Source of the DNA: Neptunomonas japonica DSM 18939
GTDB lineage: Bacteria > Pseudomonadota > Gammaproteobacteria > Pseudomonadales > Balneatricaceae
NCBI RefSeq assembly: GCF_000422765.1
Contig: NZ_AUGR01000001.1
Span: 248,001-312,000 of the forward strand
Reading direction: 5' to 3'
Length of the DNA stretch: 64,000 bases
Notes under the pieces: generated by a model
What the model was told of the DNA's origin: nothing
Databases searched by the model: none
What the model saw: the letters and a program-made list of their open reading frames with translations, nothing else
Made by a program: the position numbers and the translations under genes
Part shown: piece after piece, positions 27,893 to 36,869 of the stretch
How the letters are laid out: the number at the start of each line of letters is the position of its first letter
Numbering within the stretch: the first letter of the stretch is position 1

Positions 27893-29251
27893 ATGCGGCG
27901 TTGGCTGAAGTGGTTATTGGTACCGTTAGTTCTCATGCTCTTGGTAGCAGGAGTTCAGGGGTATTATTGGTACCAGGTGAAGTCTGATATTGATAGTTTA
28001 GTTGCATCAATCAGACCTTTCGCTAAAGTTGAGTATGACGGTATTTCGGCTGCTTTTCTTGGCGAAATTGCTCTTGAAAATATTACGATTCAGCCAAACT
28101 CCTATAAAGAAAAAATTTCAATTCAGCGTGTATCGCTAACATCATCTTCGCGTGCTTTTTTTATAACAGCGCATGAGCAGCTGCGTACGGGTGTGTTGAG
28201 TGATCCTGTCTCTCTCGATTTGACGGGCGTAAGCTATGATCTGAATGCTGATTACGCCAAACGTTTAGTTCTTTCCTCATCTGATTCAAAAAGTAGCTCC
28301 TTGGATACTCTGGTGTGCGGTGATACGCACTCCATTGATAGAGCTGCATTACTGGCGATGGGGTATCGCTTTCTTCGGGGTGACTTGAGTTTGTTGCTTG
28401 AGTCTTCTGCTAATAAAAAGCTTATGAAGGTACGTTTGGGGTCTGAATTTGCGCAGCTTATTAAAGCTGAGATGAATCTTTGGTTGGCTTTGAGGCAAGG
28501 AGGGACGCTTAGGCGAGATGATTTAGCGAAAACGGCTATCCAAATGTTTGGCATGACGGTTAGTGATTTGGGGTATAACCAGCGCTGGAAAGCTTTCTGT
28601 GCTCAGCAAGAAGGCGGGGCTGTAGAGGGTTACTTAGAGCGTTATCAGGCTGCGTTGACCCAGAATTTGGGAGGTGGCGCTGCACAGTACGAGGGTGAGC
28701 GTTTACTTGGAGCTTTAGTGAGTGCGCGCAGCAATCGCTCTATTGTGGCTGTGCGTCTTGAGCCGGCTGTTCCGCTTGATTTGGGGCAGTTAGCTAGCCC
28801 TGGTGGGGCTGATTCTTTGTTTTCCAGTGCGGAGCTTGCGTTACAGGTGAACGGCAAGGTGCTTGAGCTGATGGACGCTGAATGGCAGGTGATGCGTGAG
28901 CTATTTGGTGGGAATGTGCGCAGGGCTGCCTTGGCGGTAATGGAAAATAAAAAGGCTATCGTTATACGGGAAAAGGCACCAGAAGTAGCGCCCATGAAAG
29001 AAATTATTCCTGGTGTTATGCCGATACGCCCTCCAGAAGTTAAAAAGTCATTTGTAGCAACCCCTGTTAATGAGCTGGCTGGTTATGTTGGCAGTGCGGT
29101 TAAGCTAAGAACTTTTTTTGGTCGTGAGATAGAGGGAGCTTTAGTTGATGTGAATGCCAATGCTATCAGTATTCGTCATCAGGTTGAGCAGGGGCGTGCC
29201 ACCTTTCCTGTAGCAAAAGATAAAATCGCTTTTATTGAAGTGTATCGCTAA
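27893..29251 (+). CDS. Unrecognised secreted/membrane-anchored protein with barrel-like C-terminus
   Basis: A 452-aa protein that I cannot name. It has one N-terminal membrane segment (about 5-25; WLLVPLVLMLLVAGVQGYYW), so most of it is periplasmic. Residues about 30-75 (IDSLVASIRPFAKVEYDGIS, then EIALENITIQP) resemble the start of AsmA/YdgA-like envelope proteins. Two cysteines (in VCGDTH and FCAQQE) could form a disulfide. The last ~60 residues (GYVGSAVKLRTFFGREIEGA and what follows) look like an SH3/Sm-like barrel. It ends two bases before xerD and is followed two genes later by dsbC, an arrangement that suggests co-transcription. Confidence 0.75.
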   Translation: MRRWLKWLLVPLVLMLLVAGVQGYYWYQVKSDIDSLVASIRPFAKVEYDGISAAFLGEIALENITIQPNSYKEKISIQRVSLTSSSRAFFITAHEQLRTGVLSDPVSLDLTGVSYDLNADYAKRLVLSSSDSKSSSLDTLVCGDTHSIDRAALLAMGYRFLRGDLSLLLESSANKKLMKVRLGSEFAQLIKAEMNLWLALRQGGTLRRDDLAKTAIQMFGMTVSDLGYNQRWKAFCAQQEGGAVEGYLERYQAALTQNLGGGAAQYEGERLLGALVSARSNRSIVAVRLEPAVPLDLGQLASPGGADSLFSSAELALQVNGKVLELMDAEWQVMRELFGGNVRRAALAVMENKKAIVIREKAPEVAPMKEIIPGVMPIRPPEVKKSFVATPVNELAGYVGSAVKLRTFFGREIEGALVDVNANAISIRHQVEQGRATFPVAKDKIAFIEVYR

Positions 29252-29253
29252 CC

Positions 29254-30198
29254 ATGTCGGTAGCGCTTGTGGGAGGAGATAAACGCTTTACGAGTCGAAT
29301 TCCGCACAGTGATGATGTGAAGCTGATTAGACAGTTTATTGATGCAATGTGGTTAGAAGAGGGGTTAAGTAAGAACACTCAGTCGTCTTATCAGCGTGAT
29401 CTTTCTATTTTTGCCTGTTGGTTAAACGATCTTAAGGGGCGGTTGGTGGGTGCTGATGCGCTAATCGTTCGAAAATATCTATTATGGCGAGTGGAGCAAC
29501 AGCTCTCGCCAGCGTCCACCTCTCGTTTTCTTTCCTCGGCGCGTCGTTTTTTTAGATACCTGTTACGTGAAGCCCTTATTAGTGAAGACCCTATGTTACT
29601 CATCGCCCTGCCTAAGAAGGGGCGCTCCCTGCCTAAAACGCTAAGCGAAGGAGATGTTGAGTGTATTTTGAATTCTCCGGATGTTGATAGTGTTCTTGGT
29701 TTGAGAGATCGGGCGATGTTAGAGACCTTGTATGCATCAGGCTTAAGGGTTTCAGAGTTGATTTCCTTAGAATTGGGGCAGATCAATTTAGAGTTGGGTG
29801 TAATTAGGGTTGTGGGTAAGGGGGCAAAAGAGCGGCTTGTCCCTTTGGGAGACGAGGCTGTTCGTTGGATAAAAGAATTTTTGCGCTGCGCTCGTGATGA
29901 GTTGTTGCAAGATACTACCGATGAAATGCTTTTTCCTAGTCTGCGTGGCCGAATTATGACACGCCAAACTTTTTGGTATCGGATAAAACGCTATGCGCAA
30001 GAGTCTGGTGTTGATAAGGCGATTTCTCCTCATGTGCTTAGGCATGCGTTCGCAACTCATTTGCTTAATCATGGTGCGGACTTGCGGGTAGTGCAGATGA
30101 TGCTAGGGCATAGTGACTTATCTTCTACGCAAATATATACCCACGTGGCGCAGCAGCGTTTACAATCGCTGCACCAACAGCATCACCCTAGAGGTTAA
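29254..30198 (+). CDS. xerD: Site-specific tyrosine recombinase XerD
   Basis: Chromosome-dimer resolvase that acts with XerC at dif. It has 314 aa; the first ~20 residues are longer than in E. coli XerD (298). N-terminal SAM-like domain (about 23-110), catalytic domain (about 125-305). The catalytic set is present: Arg in ASGLRVSELISLEL, Lys in GKGAKERLVPLG, His/Arg in HVLRHAFATHLL, the second His in LGHSDLSSTQIY, and nucleophile Y295. The neighbourhood dsbC-hom-thrC-recJ downstream is the usual one for XerD in gammaproteobacteria, so it is not a phage integrase. Confidence 0.96.
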   Translation: MSVALVGGDKRFTSRIPHSDDVKLIRQFIDAMWLEEGLSKNTQSSYQRDLSIFACWLNDLKGRLVGADALIVRKYLLWRVEQQLSPASTSRFLSSARRFFRYLLREALISEDPMLLIALPKKGRSLPKTLSEGDVECILNSPDVDSVLGLRDRAMLETLYASGLRVSELISLELGQINLELGVIRVVGKGAKERLVPLGDEAVRWIKEFLRCARDELLQDTTDEMLFPSLRGRIMTRQTFWYRIKRYAQESGVDKAISPHVLRHAFATHLLNHGADLRVVQMMLGHSDLSSTQIYTHVAQQRLQSLHQQHHPRG

Positions 30199-30258
30199 TT
30201 GAACTTTAAGCGCTTGATTTAATCAGATTATTATCATTACCCGGATATTGAGGAACGT

Positions 30259-30987
30259 ATGCGAATTAAAACGTTAATGGCAGGTGCGCTGTTACTAGCT
30301 AGTACGATGGTTGTGGCTGAAGATACAAAAGATATCATCATTAAACAGTTGCAAAAAATTGATCAGCGTATCCCTGTGGTTTCTGTTAAAGAAGCTCAAT
30401 TGGCCGGTATGTATGAGGTTGAGTTAGGATCAGGAGAGGTTATTTTCTCTGATGCCAAAGGTGAGTACTTCTTATTAGGGCAGCTGTATCAGTTGTCGGA
30501 TGAGAAAGGTTTTGTGAATCTATCCGAAGCAAAAATGAATACTCAGCGTGCCGCTCAATTACAAGCCATTCCCAGTGCTGAGAAAGTAGTATTTAAAGCA
30601 AAGGATGTGGAAAAGGCATCTGTTTATATTTTTACCGATGTTGATTGTCCGTATTGCCGTAAATTGCACAACGAAGTGCCGAAGCTTCAGGCAATGGGTG
30701 TGAGTGTTGAATATTTAGCATTTCCTCGACAGGGCCCTAATACTGCGACTTTCAAAAAAATGACTAATATTTGGTGTGCTGAAGATAAAGTTGATGCAAT
30801 GACGCGCTCTAAGCAGGGCAAGTCGCTCAAAAACCTTGAGTGTGAAAACCCGGTCTTGGCTCAGTATGAGGTTGGACAAAAAGTGGGAGTTACCGGTACA
30901 CCGGCTATAATCACGAAAGATGGTCAGTTGATTCCAGGCTATATGCCGGCTGAACGTTTGGCTGCGATGTTGGGAATTAAACCTTAA
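30259..30987 (+). CDS. dsbC: Thiol:disulfide interchange protein DsbC
   Basis: Periplasmic disulfide isomerase of 242 aa. It has a signal peptide (about 1-20, cut after VVA), an N-terminal dimerisation domain (about 25-85) and a thioredoxin-like domain with the CPYC active site in TDVDCPYCRKLH. The cis-proline loop is VGVTGTPAII. A second cysteine pair (WCAEDK, LECENP) is as in E. coli DsbC. It follows xerD and is closed by a terminator. Confidence 0.96.
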   Translation: MRIKTLMAGALLLASTMVVAEDTKDIIIKQLQKIDQRIPVVSVKEAQLAGMYEVELGSGEVIFSDAKGEYFLLGQLYQLSDEKGFVNLSEAKMNTQRAAQLQAIPSAEKVVFKAKDVEKASVYIFTDVDCPYCRKLHNEVPKLQAMGVSVEYLAFPRQGPNTATFKKMTNIWCAEDKVDAMTRSKQGKSLKNLECENPVLAQYEVGQKVGVTGTPAIITKDGQLIPGYMPAERLAAMLGIKP

Positions 30988-31002
30988 TACCTAATTTACG
31001 TT

Positions 31003-31029
31003 AAAAAGGAGCCGGGTGCTCCTTTTTTT
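31003..31029 (+). terminator. Rho-independent terminator after dsbC
   Basis: Stem AAAAAGGAGC / GCTCCTTTTT, loop CGGGT, with two further Ts. It starts 15 bp after the dsbC stop. Confidence 0.92.
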
Positions 31030-31154
31030 ATTGCTGTTTATCCTGTGTCGAATAGAGTCTGGAAGAGTTATTCGCTATACTATTTCCCCATTTTTGTTCG
31101 TTAATTCAGCTTGCGCTTGGCTTGCGATTGACTAGTAAACTGCGAGGTATTGGT

Positions 31155-32456
31155 TTGAAACCGGTAAAAGTTGGAATATGTGGTCTAGGTACTGTTGGTA
31201 GCGGTACGTTTAATGTCCTGCATCGCAATGCAGATGAAATTTCTCGTAGAGCTGGGCGTCGTATTACGGTTGAGCAGATTGGTTCGCGTCGAGACAACCC
31301 AGGGTGTGACACAAAAGGCACCCAGGTTACTCGTGATATTTTTGATATAGCGACTAATCCAGAAATTGATATCGTTGTTGAATTAATCGGTGGTTATGAC
31401 ATCGCGCGTGAACTCGTGATGACGGCAATCGAAAACGGCAAGCATGTTGTTACTGCAAACAAAGCGTTGATTGCTGTACACGGAAATGAAATTTTCGAAG
31501 CGGCCCAGCGTCACAATGTGATGGTGGCATTTGAAGCTTCTGTTGCCGGTGGCATTCCTGTTATTAAAGCCATTCGTGAAGGCTTATCAGCTAACAATAT
31601 AGAATGGTTGGCAGGCATCATTAATGGCACCGGTAACTTTATCCTCACAGAAATGCGTGATAAAGGTCGCGATTTCGCTGATGTTTTAGCTGAAGCTCAA
31701 GCGCTAGGTTATGCTGAAGCTGATCCAACATTTGACGTTGAGGGTATTGATGCAGCGCACAAGCTGACAATTCTTGCTTCTATCGCTTTTGGTATTCCGC
31801 TGCAGTTTGATAAGGCGTATACCGAAGGCATTAGTGCGATTACACCAGCCGATGTTGAATATGCAGAAGAGCTTGGTTATCGCATTAAGCACCTAGGTAT
31901 CAGCCGTCGCACTGAGCATGGGATTGAGTTACGTGTTCACCCTACAATGATTCCTACATCTACCTTACTTGCTAATGTAAATGGCGTAATGAATGCTGTG
32001 TTGGTTGATGGTGATGCTGTCGGTCAGACATTATATTACGGAGCGGGTGCGGGCGCTGAGCCAACGGCTTCTGCTGTTGTTGCCGATATTGTTGACGTGG
32101 TACGCACGCTAACAGCAGACCGTGATAACCGTGTTCCTCATTTGGCGTTCCAGCCATCTGAATTGTCAGATCTGCCAATTTTGCCGATGAGTGATACTGA
32201 AACTGGATTTTATCTACGCCTGCAGGCCGCAGAAAAACCAGGTGTTTTAGCAAGTATTACTAAAATCCTAGGTGATAACGGCATTAACATTGAAGCAATT
32301 GTGCAGAAAGAAACAGCCGAAGAACAAGTGCCGGTGATTCTGTTAACGCAGCGTGTTCAAGAACAAAAGATGAATGAAGCGATTACAGCCATTGAAGCGC
32401 TGGATGACATTATTGGCCAAGTAACGCGGATACGTGTTGAGCATCTTCAAGGTTAA
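31155..32456 (+). CDS. hom: Homoserine dehydrogenase
   Basis: NAD(P)H-dependent reduction of aspartate semialdehyde to homoserine, for threonine and methionine. It has 433 aa and is monofunctional, without the aspartate kinase domain of E. coli ThrA. NAD-binding motif VGICGLGTVGSGTF at the N-terminus, then the catalytic domain with GIINGTGNFILTEM and ADPTFDVEGIDAAHK, and a C-terminal ACT domain (about 350-430; EKPGVLASITKILGDNGIN) that usually gives feedback control. I chose TTG at 31155 (GAGGT six bases upstream) because the protein then starts like its relatives; an in-frame TTG at 31122 would add 11 residues. Confidence 0.96.
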   Translation: MKPVKVGICGLGTVGSGTFNVLHRNADEISRRAGRRITVEQIGSRRDNPGCDTKGTQVTRDIFDIATNPEIDIVVELIGGYDIARELVMTAIENGKHVVTANKALIAVHGNEIFEAAQRHNVMVAFEASVAGGIPVIKAIREGLSANNIEWLAGIINGTGNFILTEMRDKGRDFADVLAEAQALGYAEADPTFDVEGIDAAHKLTILASIAFGIPLQFDKAYTEGISAITPADVEYAEELGYRIKHLGISRRTEHGIELRVHPTMIPTSTLLANVNGVMNAVLVDGDAVGQTLYYGAGAGAEPTASAVVADIVDVVRTLTADRDNRVPHLAFQPSELSDLPILPMSDTETGFYLRLQAAEKPGVLASITKILGDNGINIEAIVQKETAEEQVPVILLTQRVQEQKMNEAITAIEALDDIIGQVTRIRVEHLQG

Positions 32457-32467
32457 GGAGACTAAAC

Positions 32468-33865
32468 GTGAAATATATTTCTACACGTGGGCAAGCGCCT
32501 GCACTTAACTTTGAAGAAGTTCTATTAGCAGGCTTGGCAAGTGATGGTGGCTTGTATGTGCCAGAGAATTTACCTACTTTTAGTCAAGAAGAGATCGCTA
32601 GCTGGGCAGGGCTCTCTTATGCCGAGTTAGCGTTCAAAATCATCGCTCCTTTTGTGAGCGATTGCATCGATGATACTGATCTAAAGCAGATGATTGATGA
32701 GACGTATGAAGGTTTTAATCATTCAGCTGTTGCTCCTTTAAAAGAGTTAGGCACAAATGAGTGGGTGTTGGAACTATTTCATGGTCCAACCTTAGCTTTC
32801 AAAGATTTTGCTCTACAGTTGCTAGGTCGTTTAATGGACCATGTATTGGTGAAGCGTAATGAGCACTTAGTGATCATGGGCGCTACATCGGGTGATACCG
32901 GATCAGCTGCGATTGAAGGTTGTCGTCACTCTAAGCATGTGGATATCTTTATTCTACATCCGCATAACCGTGTCTCTGAGGTTCAGCGCCGCCAGATGAC
33001 CACTATTCTGGATGAGAATGTACATAACATCTCATTAGAAGGTAACTTTGACGATTGCCAAGAGATGGTTAAGGCAAGCTTTGCAGACCAGAGTTTCCTT
33101 AAAGGGATGAAGTTGGGCGCGGTTAACTCGATTAACTGGGCGCGTATTATGGCTCAGATCGTTTATTACTTCTCAGCTTCTTTGGCTGTGGGTGGTCCGC
33201 ATCGTCCCGTAGCATTCTCAGTACCTACCGGAAACTTTGGTGACATCTTTGCCGGTTATCTTGCGAAGAAAATGGGTTTGCCTATCACTCAGTTAGTGGT
33301 AGCAACCAACCATAATGATATTCTGCATCGTGCTATTTCTAACAACGATATGTCTAAGAGTGAGCTGGTGCATACCTTGTCACCCTCTATGGATATTATG
33401 GTCTCATCTAACTTTGAGCGTATGTTGTTTGATATCTATGACCGTGACGGCGCTGCTATTGATGATTTGATGAAGCGTTTTAAAACTGAATCAGTACAGC
33501 TGGATGCTTCGCGTTGGAATACGATGCGTGAGTTATTTGATAGCTGTGCGGTTGATGATGAAACGACATGTCAGACTATTGCTGATGTGCATGCCGAGAC
33601 AGGTTATCTTCTTGATCCACATACGGCTATTGCAGTGAAAGCAGGCCGTGAATGTAACCGTGATGCCGCCGTACCAATGATTGTATTGGCAACAGCCCAT
33701 CCAGTGAAGTTTCCTGATGCTGTACTAAAGGCTAATCTCGAATCTCCTGATTTGCCTGTTCATATGGAAGGTTTGTTTGAACGTGAAGAGAAGCTGACAG
33801 TCCTGGATAATGATATCTCTGTTGTGCAGCGCTTTATTGCAGAACATGTACATTCTGAGTCATAA
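32468..33865 (+). CDS. thrC: Threonine synthase
   Basis: PLP enzyme that converts O-phosphohomoserine to threonine. It has 465 aa, so it belongs to the longer form of the enzyme. It opens MKYISTRGQAPALNFEEVLL. The PLP lysine is in HGPTLAFKDFALQLLG, and the phosphate-binding region is VPTGNFGDIFAGYLAKKMG. The GTG start at 32468 follows AGGAG. It lies 11 bp after hom, so the two form a threonine operon. Confidence 0.97.
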   Translation: MKYISTRGQAPALNFEEVLLAGLASDGGLYVPENLPTFSQEEIASWAGLSYAELAFKIIAPFVSDCIDDTDLKQMIDETYEGFNHSAVAPLKELGTNEWVLELFHGPTLAFKDFALQLLGRLMDHVLVKRNEHLVIMGATSGDTGSAAIEGCRHSKHVDIFILHPHNRVSEVQRRQMTTILDENVHNISLEGNFDDCQEMVKASFADQSFLKGMKLGAVNSINWARIMAQIVYYFSASLAVGGPHRPVAFSVPTGNFGDIFAGYLAKKMGLPITQLVVATNHNDILHRAISNNDMSKSELVHTLSPSMDIMVSSNFERMLFDIYDRDGAAIDDLMKRFKTESVQLDASRWNTMRELFDSCAVDDETTCQTIADVHAETGYLLDPHTAIAVKAGRECNRDAAVPMIVLATAHPVKFPDAVLKANLESPDLPVHMEGLFEREEKLTVLDNDISVVQRFIAEHVHSES

Positions 33866-33901
33866 CGGCTGCTACTTTTAGCTGTTGTAGTTTGCTAGTT
33901 G

Positions 33902-33930
33902 AAAGGTCCGATATTAATCGGGCCTTTTTT
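33902..33930 (+). terminator. Rho-independent terminator after thrC
   Basis: Eleven-pair stem AAAGGTCCGAT / ATCGGGCCTTT (one G-T pair) with loop ATTA and three more Ts. It lies 36 bp after the thrC stop and just before the recJ ribosome site. Confidence 0.93.
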
Positions 33931-33953
33931 GTTTTCTGATAAAAGGAGAGAGT

Positions 33954-35696
33954 GTGAAACACGTAACCATTCATCGTCGTGGTGTGCCTAATGAGCACTC
34001 TCCTATATTTAAGGAAGTACCTAGCGCTTTGGCACGTATTTATGCTGCCAGAGGTATTCAAAGTCAAAAGCAGTTGGGTCGTAATTTAAAAGAATTACTT
34101 CCAGATACTCAAATGAAAGGGATGGATGCTGCTGTCTCCCGCCTGCTACAGGCAGTCAAAGCCAATGAGTCGATCATGATTGTTGGTGATTTTGATTGTG
34201 ATGGAGCGACTAGTACAGCGGTTGCTGTATTGGGGTTGCGAATGATGGGGGCGAGTAATATTGATTACCTAGTACCGAACCGTTTTGAGTATGGCTATGG
34301 CTTAAGTCCAGAGATTGTTGATGTTGCTTTTACTCAATCACCACAGCTATTAGTCACGGTCGATAATGGCATATCGAGTGTGGAAGGTGTGGCGCGTGCC
34401 AATCAACTAGGTATGGATGTTGTGGTAACGGATCATCACTTGGCTGGGCATGTTATTCCGCAGGCTGTGGCGATTGTTAATCCTAATCAGCCGGGATGTA
34501 GCTTTGAAGCAAAATCGACTTGTGGTGTTGGCGTTATATTTTATGTGTTGATCGCACTAAGGCGTGCACTTCAGGCTGAAAATTGGTTTGAGGAAAATAG
34601 TATTCCAGCACCTAATTTGGCATCGTTACTTGATCTTGTTGCGCTGGGCACTGTCGCTGATGTTGTGGCGTTAGAACACAACAACCGAACATTGGTATAT
34701 CAGGGATTACAGCGTATTCGCGCAGGGTGCGCACGGCCCGGCTTACTGGCATTAATAGAGATAGCAGGTCGGCGTAAAGAGCGTTTAGTCGCCAGTGATC
34801 TTGGCTTTGCTGTAGCGCCGCGTTTGAATGCGGCGGGTCGCCTCGAAGATATGTCGATCGGTATTGAATGCTTGTTAGCGGATGACCCAGAATATGCGCG
34901 TGAATTGGCGCAAACGTTAGATCAGCTCAATCTAGATAGGCGTGCGATAGAGCAAGATATGCAGCAACAAGCATTAAGCTGGTTGGATGAAATGCATTTT
35001 GATATTGATACACTGCCGTATGGCGTGTGTTTGTACGATGAAGGCTGGCATCAGGGTGTTGTTGGTATTTTGGCTTCGCGGATAAAAGATCGTACTAATC
35101 GACCCGTAATTGCATTCGCGCCTGGTGAAAATGGAGAGATAAAGGGCTCGGCTCGTTCCATTCCTGGCTTGCATATTCGTGATGCGCTTGATCAAATTGC
35201 TAGTAGGTTCCCTGAGCTAATTAGCAAATTTGGAGGCCATGCGATGGCTGCAGGCTTGACGATTGCGGCTACAGGATTGGAGCGGTTCCGAGATGTCTTT
35301 GATGAGGTTGTTCGAGAGCAGCTCTCTAAAGAAGATTTAGAGCAACGGTTAGAGACCGACGGGGCCTTGCAAGCTACAGACATGACACTTGCATTAGCTG
35401 ACAATATTAGAGAAGCCGGACCATGGGGGCACCAGTTTCCTGAGCCTTTGTTTGATGGTGTCTTTAGAGTATTACAGCAAAGAATTGTGGGGCAGCGCCA
35501 CCTGAAAATAGTATTGATGGAGCGCTCTTCTGGTTTAGCTCTTGATGGTATTCAGTTTAATACGGATTTAGCAGTATGGCCTGACGACAAGATTAATAGT
35601 GTTCGTGCTGTATATAAATTAGATGTAAATGAGTTCAGGGGACAGCAATCAGTTCAGTTAATGATTGAGTATCTGGAACCTGTTGTAGAAGATTAA
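33954..35696 (+). CDS. recJ: Single-stranded-DNA exonuclease RecJ
   Basis: 5'-3' exonuclease in recombination and mismatch repair. It has 580 aa (E. coli 577). DHH phosphoesterase motifs: IVGDFDCDGATSTAVAV, VTVDNGISS and VVTDHHLAG. The DHHA1 domain has FGGHAMAAGLTI (about 425-436), and a C-terminal OB-like part follows (about 460-575). The GTG at 33954 has AAAGGAG (33942-33948) five bases upstream. Confidence 0.97.
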   Translation: MKHVTIHRRGVPNEHSPIFKEVPSALARIYAARGIQSQKQLGRNLKELLPDTQMKGMDAAVSRLLQAVKANESIMIVGDFDCDGATSTAVAVLGLRMMGASNIDYLVPNRFEYGYGLSPEIVDVAFTQSPQLLVTVDNGISSVEGVARANQLGMDVVVTDHHLAGHVIPQAVAIVNPNQPGCSFEAKSTCGVGVIFYVLIALRRALQAENWFEENSIPAPNLASLLDLVALGTVADVVALEHNNRTLVYQGLQRIRAGCARPGLLALIEIAGRRKERLVASDLGFAVAPRLNAAGRLEDMSIGIECLLADDPEYARELAQTLDQLNLDRRAIEQDMQQQALSWLDEMHFDIDTLPYGVCLYDEGWHQGVVGILASRIKDRTNRPVIAFAPGENGEIKGSARSIPGLHIRDALDQIASRFPELISKFGGHAMAAGLTIAATGLERFRDVFDEVVREQLSKEDLEQRLETDGALQATDMTLALADNIREAGPWGHQFPEPLFDGVFRVLQQRIVGQRHLKIVLMERSSGLALDGIQFNTDLAVWPDDKINSVRAVYKLDVNEFRGQQSVQLMIEYLEPVVED

Positions 35697-35708
35697 GAGG
35701 AAAATTTA

Positions 35709-35891
35709 ATGAATGATTTAACATTAACTGAGTTAGCTACCTTGATTGCTGTTTTTGAGCGCGCCGTTGTAGCAGACCAAGATAAAGATGAGCAAGAGAT
35801 GTTTGAGCGCATAAAACTGGCTCATGCAGAAAGGCTAGAGTTGGAAAGCATGGACTTTGATGATTGCCTTGGCGGCGCTTGCAAACTATAA
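35709..35891 (+). CDS. Unrecognised 60-aa acidic protein
   Basis: Small protein of 60 aa, mostly one charged helix (about 5-47), ending with a Cys pair in DDCLGGACKL. No family recognised. AGAGG lies upstream of the ATG, which is 12 bp after recJ in the same direction, so it is likely translated from the recJ message. Codon use and amino-acid composition look like a real gene. A metal-binding or redox role for the two Cys is possible but unsupported. Confidence 0.65.
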   Translation: MNDLTLTELATLIAVFERAVVADQDKDEQEMFERIKLAHAERLELESMDFDDCLGGACKL

Positions 35892-35947
35892 AAGCTGTGT
35901 TTATAGAATCGAGTTATCTATATGAGTACCAATAACCGGGTAAGAAT

Positions 35948-36811
35948 GTGGCTGAATTAAAACCTTATTATATAGGTGCTCATGTTAGTGCTGCTGGAGG
36001 CGTTGAAAATGCGCCTCTGAATGCCAAAAAATTGGGTGCTAATGCGTTTGCTTTTTTTACTAAAAATCAGCGCCGCTGGGAAGCAAAACCATTGGCGGCA
36101 AGAAGCATCTCTTTATTTAAAGAGCGTTGCCAACAGTTGGGCTTCACTTCAGAGCAAATATTGCCGCATGACAGTTATTTGATCAACTTAGGCCACCCTG
36201 AAGCAGAGGCTTTAGAGAAGTCTCGGGTAGCGTTTGTGGATGAAATACAGCGTTGCCAGCAATTAGGGCTAAAATATCTGAATTTTCATCCGGGTAGTCA
36301 TTTGCGTGTGCTTTCAGAGGCGCAGTGTCTAGATAGAGTATCGGAATCTATCAACTTTGCATTGTCAGAAACGGATGATGTTATTGTCGTAATAGAAACA
36401 ACGGCAGGGCAAGGAAGTAATCTGGGTTATGATTTTTCGCAATTAGCGCAGATTATTGATGGGGTTTATGATAAGCAGCGGGTCGGTGTATGTATTGATA
36501 CCTGCCACATTTTTGCAGCGGGCTACCCATTAAATACTTATGCCGAATGTCAAGACACTTTTAAGGAGTTTGCTGAGACAGTTGGTTTTGAATACTTATG
36601 TGGTATGCACTTAAACGATTCAAAAGTTGCGCTAGGGGCACGTGTCGACCGTCACCATAGTCTTGGGCTGGGCGAGATAGGGCTCGAAGTCTTTAAGTTT
36701 ATCATGCGGGATGAGCGCTTTAGGGGAGTCCCTCTTGTACTGGAAACAATTGATGAAACCGTGTGGGCTGAGGAGATTCAGATGCTAAGACGTTTTAGTG
36801 TTCATCAATAG
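35948..36811 (+). CDS. nfo: Endonuclease IV (Nfo)
   Basis: Zinc-dependent AP endonuclease of 287 aa that cuts abasic sites in base excision repair. The TIM-barrel motifs are present: [20 protein letters not shown]-like [79 protein letters not shown] and LETIDE, supplying the three-zinc ligands. The start is GTG 35948. It is near the recJ gene but has a 56-bp gap after the small protein, so co-transcription is possible. Confidence 0.96.
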   Translation: MAELKPYYIGAHVSAAGGVENAPLNAKKLGANAFAFFTKNQRRWEAKPLAARSISLFKERCQQLGFTSEQILPHDSYLINLGHPEAEALEKSRVAFVDEIQRCQQLGLKYLNFHPGSHLRVLSEAQCLDRVSESINFALSETDDVIVVIETTAGQGSNLGYDFSQLAQIIDGVYDKQRVGVCIDTCHIFAAGYPLNTYAECQDTFKEFAETVGFEYLCGMHLNDSKVALGARVDRHHSLGLGEIGLEVFKFIMRDERFRGVPLVLETIDETVWAEEIQMLRRFSVHQ

Positions 36812-36869
36812 CAGTTCTTAAAATAGGGGCTATACTTATTTCAACTTAAGTTTATAGTGCCGAATTATC

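Noticed and set aside
29254-30198. Tyrosine recombinase as a sign of a mobile element
   Set aside because: The sequence and the dsbC-hom-thrC neighbourhood identify the chromosomal XerD; no attachment sites or phage genes are near.
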